Assembly (NCBI GenBank): GCA_004794785.1
Contig: SJOL01008406.1
Span: 624,070 to 688,069 of the forward strand
Direction of reading: 5' to 3'
Length of the DNA stretch: 64,000 nucleotides
Source: Opisthorchis felineus
Lineage: Eukaryota; Platyhelminthes; Trematoda; Opisthorchiida; Opisthorchiidae
Made by a program: the position numbers and the translations under genes. Under the pieces are notes generated by a model that saw only the letters and a list, made by a program, of their open reading frames with translations, had not been told where the DNA came from and ran no database searches. Shown in pieces: positions 36,121-49,450 of the stretch (positions are counted from its first letter, which is position 1; each line of letters starts with the position of its first letter).

Positions 36121-36929
36121 GAACAATACATATCCCGCAAACCCCACAACAGATATCAATTATTCATAACGCGAATACAGTGATCAGACTGACTGCACGG
36201 CCACTAGCTTCCTGCTTTTAGCTGTGCACTTCTGATGGCGCAGATGCCACTTCGAGCGGATATTCTGGGATCAGTTTTGTGTTGTATTATCAAGCGGAAA
36301 CGTAGTTACTCGGTTGAAAACCCGCGGACAGCCCCATCTGTTCGGTCTCTTTAGCAGCTTCTATGATGAAACCTCAAGAAAGGAAGGTCATGGCTCCTTA
36401 TTTATTGTGTCTGCTCACGCCTCAAACGACCGTGGCTCTGAACATCCCAGCTGCAGTGTTCTGTGTAGCCTTTTACAAAGGGTTTAAAGCCCAGGAATTG
36501 GTATGTTCGCGCAGCTACGTAGGATTAGTACTGCTGAGGCTTAACGGGGTGGATACACTGACAAAGAAGATAGAGCATTGCAGTAATGTGTTGACCACTA
36601 ACTGTTTTTCTGTAGTACTAATTTTTGGAGCAGTGAAAATCGTTTGAACACAGTGCCCAGCAGCGAACCTGATCCTGAACAAAAGTGACAATTCGCCACG
36701 AGACTGCGCCAACTGATCACTATCCGCCGTTCTTTGTGAAATACATGTGTACTTTCCGATCATGTTTTTTCTGTTACAGTTTTTCATTAAACTTTTCAGA
36801 CGAACGCTTTCCTAGACTGGCCATCGAAAAGCTCATGGGTTCCGAAATGAAACTCCAGTGACGGCCTGGTGATCAGATTCCCTCTGATTGCAAACACATC
36901 CCAACCCGGCGCACCAGCCGATGCTAGGT
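36121..36929. other. no supported gene
   Basis: Overlapping chance-like frames on both strands. No recognised feature upstream of LINE B. Confidence 0.45.
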
Positions 36930-38890
36930 AAAAACGAGTGTATGTGCAAACCAGAGAGCCTGGAATGTTCAAAAGTCCGGCGAAACTAACAGCGAGGCTA
37001 AAAGTGCTCCAAATTGTATGCCGGTGTTTCCGTCGGATTGTTACAAGGAGTTCTCAGAAGCATCTCGTCAGTGAAAACCCGAAGGGTAGAACTTTTGAAC
37101 CATCGGACAACAATTCCGTTTATTATCTGCTTCTTAGTTTGGACTCTGGCCGGTAACAAAAACATGGGCGGTGCATATGCATTTACCTTCACCCTCAGAA
37201 ATTCATGGGCGTACATTCTCATTCTAGTGTGACTGAGCTTCTTGTTTCGACGACATCCCACCTGTTTCGCTTAAGAATGACGGTGAATTCCTTAGTCAGC
37301 GCCTGTCTGTACTATTTAAGTCCGTCTGGGTGAAATAGATTGTCCCAAGGAACTGGGATGGGTCGATAATGATGACCATCTTTAAGACAGGTTATGACGG
37401 CGAATGTGGTAACCATAGAGGTGCCCGCGTGACCCTTGTTGTGACGAAGCTTCCTGTGTCACTGACTCTTCGTCATTCCACGGGAAAGCGAAACCTTGTC
37501 CCGTCTGCAAAATGCGGGATTTCGATCAGACACAGGCTGCATGAACCACACCTTCAAGCTTCATTATATGTTTCAGCAGTGTCATACGTATAGATGACTA
37601 ACAGTCTTGGTGTTTCCTGCCTTCACGGATGTTTTTGATTGTCAGTTGTTCAGTACTTCTTACCATCCTTCCAGGAAGCTTAGGAACATAATCTGATTCT
37701 TACATTCGCACACTTCCCAATAAGTGCAAGTGTACAGTGAGCCCTTCAAAGGCACCCCTGCAAAAAGTGGTGTTCGGCAAACTTATCTAATCTCTCCATT
37801 TCTGCTGAATTTCATCGTCAAGGAAATAATTGGAGAACTTTTTGAGGGTCCCAAAACCCTGATGTTTAGACCGTCAAAGATGAGCAATTTACTTTTTTGG
37901 AGTATGCAGACGATACCAGTCTTCGAAAACAAACAGAAGGCGCAAGCACTATTAGATACATGAAACTTTACTGCACACTCATTCACTGTGTATATACAAA
38001 GTGCTAATTCATACTTCGGGATGTGCAGTCTCTGACCATGTCTGCACAGTTCAAGGAGAAACACTAGAAATTTCGCGTGTTTTACGTATCTCTGTGGTTA
38101 TATTAGCTGTAACGGATGAGTGTTCGATGAAGCCAGCGCACAAAACTCAAAGCCCCAAGTCAGGTTTGGCCGTATGCGTTACTTGTGGCTTGAAAAATAC
38201 GTAGCACTGGATCTTAAACCTCGTGCATTGCTGTTTACAGTGCGGGTTGTGTTGTTTTATGGTTGCGGCACTTGGCCTCTACGAGGGTATGAGCTAGAAC
38301 GCTTTCAGCCCTCGACAACCGATGTCTCAGAATTCTTTTCGTCACCGAATGGCTTCAGTGAATTCATAACGAGATAATTAGAAAGGAAGCGTTCGGTTGT
38401 GCACGGGGGCGAGATGGCTCAATGGTTAGAGCGCGAATGTACTGACCGGAAAATCCGTGGTTCGAACCCAACCTCTACATCTCGACTTCTCCTGTCTAGG
38501 CTTGGGCAACCTGGCAGTATCCTGGCCCTGGAGCTTCCTTCGGGTGGCATGGCAGTTAGGCACCAAAAGGCTGCTACAGCTGAACGGTCTTGTGTACTAG
38601 GTGCTTCAGTCTGGTTACCTGGCACCATCGGCTACAATGAATCAGCCGCGTTTTGCACGTGCTGTTTTCTATGCCTCTTTCCGAATGGCACAGAATGCAC
38701 AAGATAGAAAACGCTCGACCTGCCAGAAGAGCGCGAAAAGATTTCAAAAAGCCTAACTGCTTTTGATGTTGTCCGCTTTCAAGTAGGGGTCCCCCTGTTG
38801 TGACCTGTGTTTAGTTGGACAGGTTGTGAGAAATGGCGACTAACCGAAGTTAGTTGCGTTCCTTCCCAGCCTGTCTGATTGAGTCTTTGA
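36930..38890 (+). mobile_element. LINE B: RTE-like retrotransposon fragment, interrupted by a SINE
   Basis: Linker sequence comes first (CRCFRRIVTRSSQKHLVSE, 37,019-37,075). Pre-RT and finger blocks follow (DIPPVSLKNDGEFLSQRLS, then VPRNWDGSIMMTIFKTG and ECGNHRG, 37,240-37,410), then GFRSDTGCMNHTF near 37,520. The palm is in another frame (SGVRQTYLISPFLLNFIVKEII at about 37,765-37,830), with VLFYGCGTWPLRGYELERF near 38,247-38,303 and IHNEIIRKEAFGCA running straight into the SINE at 38,405. The C-terminal tail resumes after the SINE: the segment around 38,800-38,880 aligns with the LINE C tail near 48,890-48,960. Stops and frameshifts throughout. Endonuclease not found. Confidence 0.78.
38405..38589 (+). 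repeat. tRNA-derived SINE, copy 4, nested in LINE B
   Basis: Starts GGGGGCGAGATGGCTCAATG, with B box GGTTCGAACCC at about 38,460-38,470. The body has CTTCCTTCGGGTGGCATGGC and ends at GCTGAACGGTC. Flanked by TTGTGCAC (38,397-38,404) and TTGTGTAC (38,590-38,597), an eight-base candidate target-site duplication with one mismatch. LINE B tail sequence lies on both sides, so this insertion is younger than LINE B. Confidence 0.87.
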
Positions 38891-41800
38891 AGGTGTATGC
38901 ACATCAGAATCCTTACTGTAGGCTACCGCCAAGTAGCTCTTCTGCTCACCCACCTTTTGCCATCTTGAGGCCTCAACGGTAATTTAATAAACTCTGTGGT
39001 TGCACAGCCGTGAAGCCTCAGTGTCAACGCTGATGCTGCTATCTAGGATGATGATAATGATAATGATGAAACCGATCATATGGGGCTGAATGTATCCGAT
39101 TATTGCTTACCAGGTCACAGTGGAGTCAATAATCACAGTCAATTGACTTCTTATTTGAGCTACGTTATGCCGATATGGCGATGGATAGTTAAACGAATCA
39201 AGTCGTGATGTTGTGTTAGGTAATCTTGAAATAGTGGTGAAAAGGGTGTCACTCACACCAGACGACCGGAGTCTAAATTCCGGAAGGGTAGAGGCCATGC
39301 TTGAGCAAGAGCATTACGAGAGCCCGGTGCTTTCTTTCGCGTAACGGCGGAAGGTCCGTTCAGCTAACAGTAACTTGGAGGCAGGTTTGGTCAACATGAG
39401 CAATATAACCTTTATTATGTACGATTCTGACTGTCATTATTTAACTCGCAACCTCCCTAACCGCATGGATTGTCGTCAAATTTTCAAGCATTTACTTTGA
39501 GTTCCGGTTCAAAACGGGTTTCACTCCCTCAAATCCATTCTGAATCCAACCCGTCTTTGGGTAGTTTTTTCTCTCTATGCTTTGATTTTATTCTACTTAT
39601 CAGGTCTTCCTACTGACTCGTTAATAACACAAGCACATTATCATTTCCCAAGCGTTACAGGCTTGAATACACGGAAGAACAAATGCTCAAAGTGATCATG
39701 TATTAGCAAACAGTGGAAATGCATGACCAGTGAAATATTGACTAGAGGAATGGTGAGGTCTTGCAAATAGGTGTCACCGTTCCTTTGTTAAGAAGGACTT
39801 TATAACAAAATAAGTTTTGTATTTGCACTTTCATTGATCGCTTTCGAGTGGTGCTGCTTCTGACCTGGAGCAATTTCTTCTCTTAGGTTTCGCCGAACGG
39901 GTGAGTTAAACTGCAGTTTTGTTTTTACTGAAGCTTATCAACACTGTCACTGCGGAGGCGTAACTACTTTCATGTCAAGTCAATCAAGTCAGTTCACATA
40001 AAGTTTTCTTTAAGTTTTCTTTACTTGAAGGTGGATATGCAGCATACAAATTTACAACGACACCATATGTAAATGACCAATTATTTCGATTTAGGTTAAA
40101 TTCCTTGCATGAACTACCCATCAGTGAGCGCTTTAGGAAAGCGGTTGAGAAGCGAGTTTACTGCGCAGGACACCGGGACCAACTAGAAAACTTGGGAAAA
40201 AGGAGGGGTTCACAAAATTACCGTATATGGACGTTCTGATGGGTGAGCTTGTATTTGAAGCTAGTGCATGTGGTAGATTTAGCTTTAGTAAGTTGTTGAA
40301 TGGAGTGCAAAATGTCAATTAGGAGATGTCGGAACAGGTAACGAAGTGCTTGCAAATTACCAAGCCGACCATGATATCCTCTGAGATTTCATTGCGTCCA
40401 GAAGGCTATTTAAGTAGCCTGACAATAAGTAACTAATCTTTCCCAAGGAGTTTCGGTAAAAGAACAGGGGGATAATAAACCCCGTCAGCAAAGAACCTAT
40501 AAACATGGCTGAAGGGAACAGAAAGCACCCTCACTGTCATAGCATAGACAGCAATGATGTGGTAATTTATCTTCGAAGCTTGTTGCGGATCGCGGGGGGC
40601 AACTAAAACAATGATATTATTTGAGCGAAATTTCACTGTTTAAGTAAAAATCAGAGCGGACAATCCGATCTTCAGCACGGACAAGAATGAAGTCCGTACA
40701 CCGACTACTTTTGTCCGCCTATCGTTGACCCTGAATTAGTTGATTTTAATTCTGTTTCCTCAAATAAAGCAGTTTACTGATAAACCCAAGTTGTAACAGA
40801 ATGTTCAGGTCATTTTGTCCTCTCTTATTGTAAGGATGAAGAGTTAGATGGCGTTTTCCTAGTTTGAACAAAACCTTACCTTTAGAATGCACACTTTTGC
40901 TGGATGTCGACGCAATTTTAGTCTCGCCCGGCACTCACCCAGCAGGCCTTGCTGGTCGGAAAAGTTAATGTTGTCCGTGAGCAGATACTCATCGTCGTGT
41001 GGCTGAAGAGCATGTGCATGTAAGTTGGTTATGCTCTGTAGGGTCACAGGGTAGTGCGTGCGCGATCAGATAACGTCAGTCGAATTTACGATTGTTGTCG
41101 AATGTAAACCATTGGTGACAAATTGTCCTGGCACAGCGTGAGTTAAGACCAAATAAACGTCTGATGGGAAAACAGGGGGTTCAGATGGAGTGACTGACAC
41201 TGAAAATTTTTAGTCACGCATTTGTGCAAACGACAGGCGCTGGATATACGAGTTCTGTCCGAAAGATGGGAATTCCACTCAAGCGACTCATTTTCGTATG
41301 TCCACAACGACGGATATTAGTCACTTCAACTAGCTGATCAAGTTTGTATTTCGCTAGTATTTGCTTATCACAGAAATTCTATAGGGGAGACACGAGTTCA
41401 AGAAAGGTGTCTGTGGTAAAGACGCCTGTTTTGACTTCTTTAACTATGGTGAAGGCATCGCATCAAGCTGCTGTGAAATGAGATCCCTGACTCACTGGTC
41501 CTTCCGAACGGTTCACCCGTATAAAATAGATCAACTTAAGGAATTACCGCAATAAAATCAATTGCTGACCACAAGGAAACCATAATTTCTAACCCCGAAA
41601 AGCAAGTGTCTGCGGAGTAATTGATTTTGTTTGGTCTCAGAGGTGTCCACACACAAAAAGGCCACTGATTACTTCAACACTTATTGACTTGCCGTGAGTG
41701 GACCTTATGCTTAGTTCTTTGTAATCCTTTTGAGCGTTTGGTATTTGGACTCACTGAGACGGATCACTCCACTGTAAGAACCGCTTAGCAGTCATAATGT

Positions 41801-44699
41801 CCGAAAAGCTGATTTGAGACCATCAGTTTTTCAGTTTAGGGAGGAAATATGTTGAGAACTTCCGTCTAACTAATCGACTAGTATCCCAAAGAGGACGCTT
41901 CTTGGTCCTAACCAAATCCCAGACAAAACGTTTCAACTTATCAAAGCGTGCAACCAACTATCACTGAATCCAGGTCGTCCAATATTGATGGCAATGTTCT
42001 AAGGTCTGAATGGTTCTTCGTATCCTAAATATTTGACGAGATCTTCATTTCACTCAAATATTATTCCTATAACGACCACAATGACTCATCCAGAAATCAT
42101 TGTTTATCCAGCCGAAAACCTCTTCTCTCAAACCCTATTTCCGGGTGGGCTACTGACACTTCCACACTGCCCTGGAATTGAGGGGACATTAGTAACTCAG
42201 TTTATAACAACGGCCTTTGACTTGCCGCTGAGCTGGATAGTTTGGCCGTGGACGTTTCGTCACTATTCAGGGCGATATAGTCAGCGCATTGTAGAGGTAA
42301 CTGGTGTGCGCATACAAGTTTAGGTAGAGTCTACTCGCCCAGGCCAATCTTGGCTTATCGGTGATGGTCTGAACTAACGTGTCCACTGGCCTCCCTTCTG
42401 ACTGTTTGACGCTTGTGTGGCCTTCAGACTTAAAGCCTGAATGTCTTAATGAAGCAGTCGGTTTGCGGGAATGGGCGGACGTGAGTCATGTTGGAAGAGA
42501 CCAAGAGGTCGAGGCTCATATTCGCTTAAAAGTCAATCAACAACGAAACAGACTAGCCAATGGGCCACTGGGAATGCTCACCGCAAGCGAAGTCTTGCTC
42601 GAGTCAGTAGACCTTAGATGAACCTATGGACGCAATTTCATCCGAAACCCTTGAACGATGCCCTCCTGACTGGCGGTAAAAACTGTGTAACCAAATTACC
42701 GAGACCAGCGGATACATCGGCGACCATCATTCTACTACCTCGTCAAATGAATTATACCACAAATGACCGCATGAATGTATTACTTTTAACTCATCAGCCG
42801 TGGTCTATTTTCGATGGCAGCGGAACCTTGGATATTGGGCGAGTTTATCGCGGATGTGGACGATACCCAGGTTGCAGAACCACAATTAAATGAATGCTTT
42901 GGAGTTTTCGAGGAGTTTTCGATGCCATCAAGTGATAACTTAACGCCTATGAAGGTGGCCACCGCATTTTTGTTAGTCCGTTCACAACGGTCTGGTTACA
43001 GCATCACATCGAACACATCGAAAAAAAATGAAACTGCTCAGGATAGTTGATGGTGAGGATCTCTCTTTAGTTCTATTCTAGTTGGAACCTAAGTTTGAAA
43101 GAAATTTCCGATAGACAGCAGTCGTAATCTATCCGTTATATATTATATTCCAAGTAAACAAATGTACCAGTATTTGCCTGAGAACTGTTTTTTGAGTGTC
43201 TTATGTGTGATTGAGTCGTGAGATTCCATAAAAGTGACCCGTCTTCAAGGAAAGGAACACCGACAGTTGAGATGCGTCGTTTAGCTTTGAGGGTAGTATT
43301 CAAACTCAACTTCATTATTTATTATTTCGAATCCACAGCTGTTGGGGTAGAGACCCAAGTTAGGTCTAGGATGAGAGAAGTTGAATAAAGGGGTCACTGG
43401 GGGAAGGAAGCCTGTCTATCCTCTCATTTAAAAGACATCCCTCAGGAACAACACAACTAGAAAGAAATCGGATGATGTGAGTTAAGTTTGAAAGGATCAG
43501 AGTAAACTGAAGCACCACACACTCATCGGCTGGAAATATAAGATTTTCTGTTAGGTTATGCTAAAATTGAGCTGATCGCGAGTTCCAATCATGGTGCACA
43601 TTTGTTTCTCCATTTTTGCTCAGTCTGCTCAGTCTGGTAGTGTATTACAAGGAGGGTAACATGGTTCTGTAAGCAACTTAGGTGCTCAAACCTTTCAAGT
43701 AGAGGCTTTAACCTTGGGGAATGACTGGTAGCCCAAGTGAACTTAGGTACAATAATCTGAAATCATAATTTGTAGTACATGATTTGGATTCTATTGTTAG
43801 GGAGATAGAATGGCACATGGACTTTCGAATGGAATCACCTCTGATGTGAGGGGTATTTGACTGAAATAAGGACGATATAACCGTATAGTTTACGCTTCCT
43901 TCCAGCACAGCGCAATCCAGCGGAGTTTCTCTGATTGGCAGCAACGTCTGTCTGATAATTATGAATGAGAGCCTACCATTGTGGTATAATAATAAAGAAT
44001 CATGAATAAATGAATCAGTATGTTGTGAAACAAATAAATGCATACATAACTCAGTAAAGATAGTATTTTCGCTGCGAACTCTATCAGTAATCAGCTTTTC
44101 GTGAACTCCTCAGTGCTCATGATTTATGACCATACGACAATGACAATCTGAACAGTAGACCACCTGACTTTAAAAAATCACATCACCACGGACTTAAACA
44201 CGCCCTAGATATACCAGTTCATTTACTGCCTATGATAAGTTCATTCAATTTGACTAATGAAGGCAACAAAATTGATTAATCGATAATCACTTATATGACC
44301 ACAGTCACTATGGATTTGATATATACATATCTATCTATATTCGAAGCTTTGTGGCAGGAAAATAATAGTCAGAAATAATTATTCAGCATTTTATTACGTT
44401 AGCTCGCCCGTCTGACTGGGGAGTATGCATCGCACACACCCGGATAAGCAAGTTAGCCTAATGAACTGACGGTTCCCTGTTATGCCGGCATCCAATTTGG
44501 CTAGCCGCCTAATTGTCCTAATGAAAAACTGATATGACCAGAAAAACCGAAGTATGTTTCAAAGCGACCTAGCAATTTAAGGAAACAAAATGCAACAAGG
44601 AAACACTGGCCAAGTTTAATATGAGCAGATTAGAGCCCACCAGATCGTCCAACCGCGGTGATTTACGATCCGTTTGCAAAGTGGACCAACCTGACATCA
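38891..44699. other. no supported gene
   Basis: A short GAT/AAT microsatellite lies at 39,047-39,070. Between 42,033 and 43,050 four plus-strand frames of 78-96 codons follow one another, but I recognise no domain in them and they change frame without clear splice sites, so no gene is called. Confidence 0.45.
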
Positions 44700-44970
44700 A
44701 AAATTTGTGCTTAGCATCTCTCGATATCTCAGTGATTCTATAATCAACGTCTCGGCACGCTCACATCCTGAGTCTCAGTCGCCCGTCACGAAGAGAGTGG
44801 ACATTACTGTGGTGTGGTCGTTTGCTTACCTCCATGATCCACTAAGATATACTTGGGGCTGTCTGTGCAACACTCAAGGAGATTCTCATACCAATTTGGT
44901 TAGTAGTTAGGAGTCTGACCAACACAATCACCAGGTTCTGCAGGTTTGGAGTTAAACATCTGTGGTAACT
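44700..44970 (+). repeat. lone copy of the block found 5' of LINE C
   Basis: 44,782-44,965 matches the reverse complement of 52,256-52,437. Shared landmarks are CCCGTCACGAAGAGA, AGNTATACTNGGG, CTCATACCA, GTCTGACNAACACA, and a tail of the form GG(A/G)GTT/GTG…AAA…TCTGT. No LINE protein remnant follows it here. Confidence 0.6.
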
Positions 44971-47900
44971 TATCTATTTAAAAAATGTAATTCATTTGCA
45001 TTACCAGCCAAAAATTGCTGCTTTATGGTCAGGCTTTTGAACCAAAGGCCCTGGTTGAGCCATCTGAAACATCTGAAATTGACTTCGACTACTAACAAAA
45101 TCCCACAATCGATTACATGATCAAATGAAATGTACCCTTGCAGTAATTGCTACCAGTGAGTGAACTGGCGTCACAGGTTAGAGTTGTCTTAAAGCAATAT
45201 TACCGTATTTTCCTTGCGTCTCAAGGGGCTGTATATCTATCAGACTGTGATAGTACAATGACAGAAAACAAGCAGTTCTGAAATCCCTCGTGACTCAAAA
45301 GATCACATACTTGGATCTTATGTTCAGCAGTCAAACAACGGTATTTTCGTGACACAGCATGAATTAACTGGCTGGAACCCTATGGTGCGTAATCGAGCGC
45401 TTGATAATGAACAAAAATCGCTATAGCAACAAACGAAGTCAATTACGACATGTACTACGCACGCTAAACCACCATAAAAGTGTTGTAGTTCATTTGAAAA
45501 TCTTATTGGCCAAAGTCCGTGGGAGACGGTTCATTCTTTGCCCGGTAGTGTGGAATTAAAAAGCTCCAATAAAAAATACCGGGGTCTTATAACTTTGGTG
45601 TCTGGGACCCACGTGACTCGTTGTACGTGAATGAAAACACTGAGTAACATGGCAGCTAACTCTCACCGGTGGTCAGCATGCTACCACTTTCTCAGCTGCT
45701 TGCTCAACTAGACTTTGTCTGTGATTGCGTACTCAGCCTGTGTTGGGTTTTTCGTAGAAAGCTGGTGAGTCATTTCTGCTGATGAAGTCTTGCCTTTAAG
45801 GACAAAGTTTTTTCACCAAATTTCCGCCCTACAATTATATTCCCACTTTATTGGAATATTCTTTCATCACCGTTTAGTGGCTATGAGATATTGTTAGTAC
45901 TGGTGTGCATATGATGATGGCGGTTCTGTTTCCGCTAGCGAGTAGTGCATACTGAAATAAAAATCCATGAACAAAAGGATAACCCTGAGAGCGGACAAAC
46001 CGCCGACTTCTCGCCTGCTGAGACTCCTGGCTCCCTATCAAACTTATGCACCTGAAATTCGTGGTTGATTCGTCACACCTCTGCCTAGTGGATTGACAGT
46101 TGGCATTTATCGGTGTCATCAGTGAACGCCTATTGTGACTTACACGGTGGGCCAGACGTTGCTATTGTCCGAATACCCAGAGGGTGTTAGAAAGTAGAAA
46201 TGGATCTGGTAGACTTGGAAGTGAGAAGGTCGACTACAAGCAGCTTGAAACAAAAGGCAGGTGTGGGAATGGACTTTCTAGCAATTGTTGTATGAACATA
46301 TTACGACAGCCATTTATGTTACAATCAGTTATAACAAGATTATTAATCTCCGAAGCTAGGAACCAGAGAAGTAGTGCAGGAAAGCGGAGCTCTATCCTCC
46401 TATCTGTGCATGAAATTCGTAATCCAGCAAGCTATTAAACAATCTAAAGGTCATAGGTGTATTGGGATGAGACCCAAAGCTGGTTCTTTCAAATTATTGT
46501 CCTTTATTTTCCGAAGGACTGTAGGATTCATGACCTCTGAGAGTATTCGCAACCATTTCAGCAAGAATGTAGGCACACAGTTTGAGAATTGCGTGGATTA
46601 AGTTGCTTAGTGCAGTATTTAGGAAAGAACAGCCTTTCCGGACAGATTGTTCGAAGTGCCCAAGAAGCTGAAAGATAAAAAATCTGCCCGAAAACACTGC
46701 GTTCCTCCCAAAATGCTACACTTCTTGTGGCCTTTCTTCGTGAGTAAAGTGGAATAGAATTGTCACTAGGCAAGGGACAGTATCACCAGAGATTCTGGCC
46801 AGAAAAGCTTGCTGCGAACCTCCCTGAGGAGTGGCCTTTCTTCGGGGGAGGAGACCATTTTATTCAACTGGCTTTTTGGCGGTATAGTTGGCCCGCCCTC
46901 TGGGACGTTGAAACGACTCTCCTCTTTTTCGTAACAGAATCATGAGGTTGAGTTAGTCGGGAAGTTACCTGCTGCTACATGGTTTCTCTTCAGAAAGACC
47001 ACTTAAGACAATAGATGCACTGTTTCTCTAACGGCTCCAGGAAAGGGAAACATGTTGTAAACCTATATTTTCGGGTTGATCATGTTCACTTCACTAGAAT
47101 AAACACAAGTAATTGAGTTGTAGATATTTCACTGCAACAAGTCGAAAAGTGTCATTCGATCCGGGATTTGCAAGCCATCTGTTGAAATGCTTTCTAAATG
47201 GTATGTTCTTTTCAGTGAAGTTCCACGTCTTATGTTGTGATGCATCAAAGTGAACCAAGATCACATGCCAGACAGTCCACCAGTGGACGGTTGTACACCC
47301 TTCCCGAACTCAGCGCTATTATCCCATGCCTGTCAGTCCAAATGAACTATGCGCGTAATCGCTTCTCCGTGTGTATGCTTCGTCCGGTCACAACCGGCAG
47401 AGGAGCACAAGGTAAAGACAGACCCCAGTAGTTAACAAAACAATTAAGTGGTCGCCGGGTTAAAAGCTCAAACCTTCATCGGACTCACCTTTCGAAAGCG
47501 CTAGCGCTAGATGGTGCACCGCACCAGCACCAGCACCGGAGCAGGAACTCAGCTGGTAAACCCCGAAACAGGGGAAGTTACTATAAAGTAGACTGGATCC
47601 ATACGTATGAATTTCACACAGCTATGAAAAAAACCCGCCGGCCAAACCACTGTGAATTGAGGGTGTCGTTTGAGCATACGCAAAATCCGAAGACATGCAC
47701 TATGTAGCAATGGGTTCTGACGGTAGCATTAAACTTCGTCCTTCAGAGTACTGAAGTTCAAGAAATTCAACACAAACAAGATATTTCTGAAATCACTCTT
47801 GAGGAATATCAGTCGGGTAATTACTAAAGAGTGGGTTCAGTAAAAATCGGTCTGCTAACGTTTAGCAATTTTCAGAAATGATTAAACAACTCGGGACTTC

Positions 47901-48829
47901 AATAGCAAGGTGTCGAGCTAAACATTTGGTTCACTTTCAAAACTCCCTCCGTCGTACCGGAAAGAGATACAGAAATGTATTGGGTTATCGCCTTCACTCA
48001 TCCAAATAAGCTAGATGAAATGTGCTCGCAAAGTGGAGATGAACAGACGATGCTAACAGCAATTTTACGAACAATTAAGTTGGAACAGGTGGAACCGCGG
48101 TGGTAAAAGTTATATAGCAAGACCGCTTAAATGGGTAGAGATACCGCGATGCGATACTTATGAATTCCTGTATTTTTTACATTTTTATTTCGGAAAATCA
48201 TTTACTTTGATATACAAGGTGTGAAAGATAAATACAGCATTAAAAGCTGATAAACATATCTAAATGTAAATTTTCGGCTGATTAGAGTCGAAAAACTATT
48301 GACACATTTTGATTAAATAGTTAGCAGTTCATTTGAGTTGAAACTAAAAAAGAGCCTAAAGCTGAAGTGTCAGGTAGTTCTTAAAATATGTGAAAGGGAC
48401 AATCTCCACGTCAAACTTCAAGAGAGTCAAAACCCTTGCCGAGGTGACAACCTTAGCCACATAGAAGCTCCAACTGTAATCTTCGCCGAGGAAACAAATC
48501 CTCCAGAACCAAGGGGGGAATATTCCCTCAAATGACCTATGTATCTCATAGAGAGAAAGAGCGGTAATGCACAGGCTTCAAATTATTGACAAGTGGTTTA
48601 TGTCATGAACACCATCCCACATCAGCAGGCACGCCTCACTGAAATTGACTTGGAAGACAGTCCAGTTTAGTACACGCACACGGCTCCATTCGCTGGGAAA
48701 TACCAAAACTACAATAGGGAACAGATATAATTAAGGTCATCGTCATCATGACTGACAGCAACACCAGTTGAGAACGCTAGTGCTTCACTGCCGCATAACC
48801 ACGTCAATTTATTTGAATGAAGTCATAAT
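44971..48829. other. no supported gene
   Basis: No domain recognised. A small ACCAGC tandem stretch lies at about 47,522-47,537. A CTGATGA at 45,778 with AAGGACAAAG downstream was considered as a ribozyme and rejected. Confidence 0.45.
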
Positions 48830-49450
48830 GGAAAGAAGAAAAATGAAATGGGGATGGGGATCTAGGGCTAGCACGCTGTCAGACAATCTGAGTAGAGACT
48901 GACAGCATGAGCGCCACAGGTTAGCCTCCATATTGTTCAGTGACTCCAACCAAGCACAGGGAGGGTCACAGGACCGGAAGGTAAAAAGCGCTAGCAGCGC
49001 CCAAGCTTTTCGTAGCATCCTTCATTCCCTTCTACCATGCCGAATTCTGTCCATTTGTGAATTTCTTCCACTCTCAATGAATCAACGAATCAATGAATCA
49101 ATCTCGGAAGGTGGTAAGTCAGCGTGCGTAACAAATGACCTAGCCAACTGAGTTTGCAGTGTTGGATGCATTCTTTAAGGGAGGTACCCTCTGATTCACC
49201 AAAAACCCGTCTCCTGATCACCGCATTCCGAATTCACTGGTTTCGGCCGATTCCAGCTATATTTCTGAGGCACTTGTGGTCACGGACCTGAAAATGTCCC
49301 AGAACTCTCACTCGAAGTGGCCAAGTCTCGCAGCCGTACAACAATAGGGTTCGTACTGTAGTCTGATACACGCATCCTTTGAGACCCGGTGAGATGCCTT
49401 TTTCTCACCACAGGTAGCACAAACTGACAAACAATTCTGGCTTTCGTGAT

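Noticed and set aside
39257..39375. Segment with GACCGGAG, CTTTCTTTCGCG and GGTCCGTTCAGCT, reminiscent of the SINE
   Set aside because: Blocks are in inconsistent order and orientation, and neither an A box nor a B box is present.
42033..43050. Run of four consecutive plus-strand frames of 78-96 codons
   Set aside because: They change frame without defensible donor/acceptor pairs and match no family I know. Possibly an old coding relic, but unsupported.
45778..45808. CTGATGA followed by GTCTTG…AAGGAC and AAAG, resembling a hammerhead
   Set aside because: GAAA is absent (CAAAG), stem II is offset, and no stem I or cleavage triplet could be placed.
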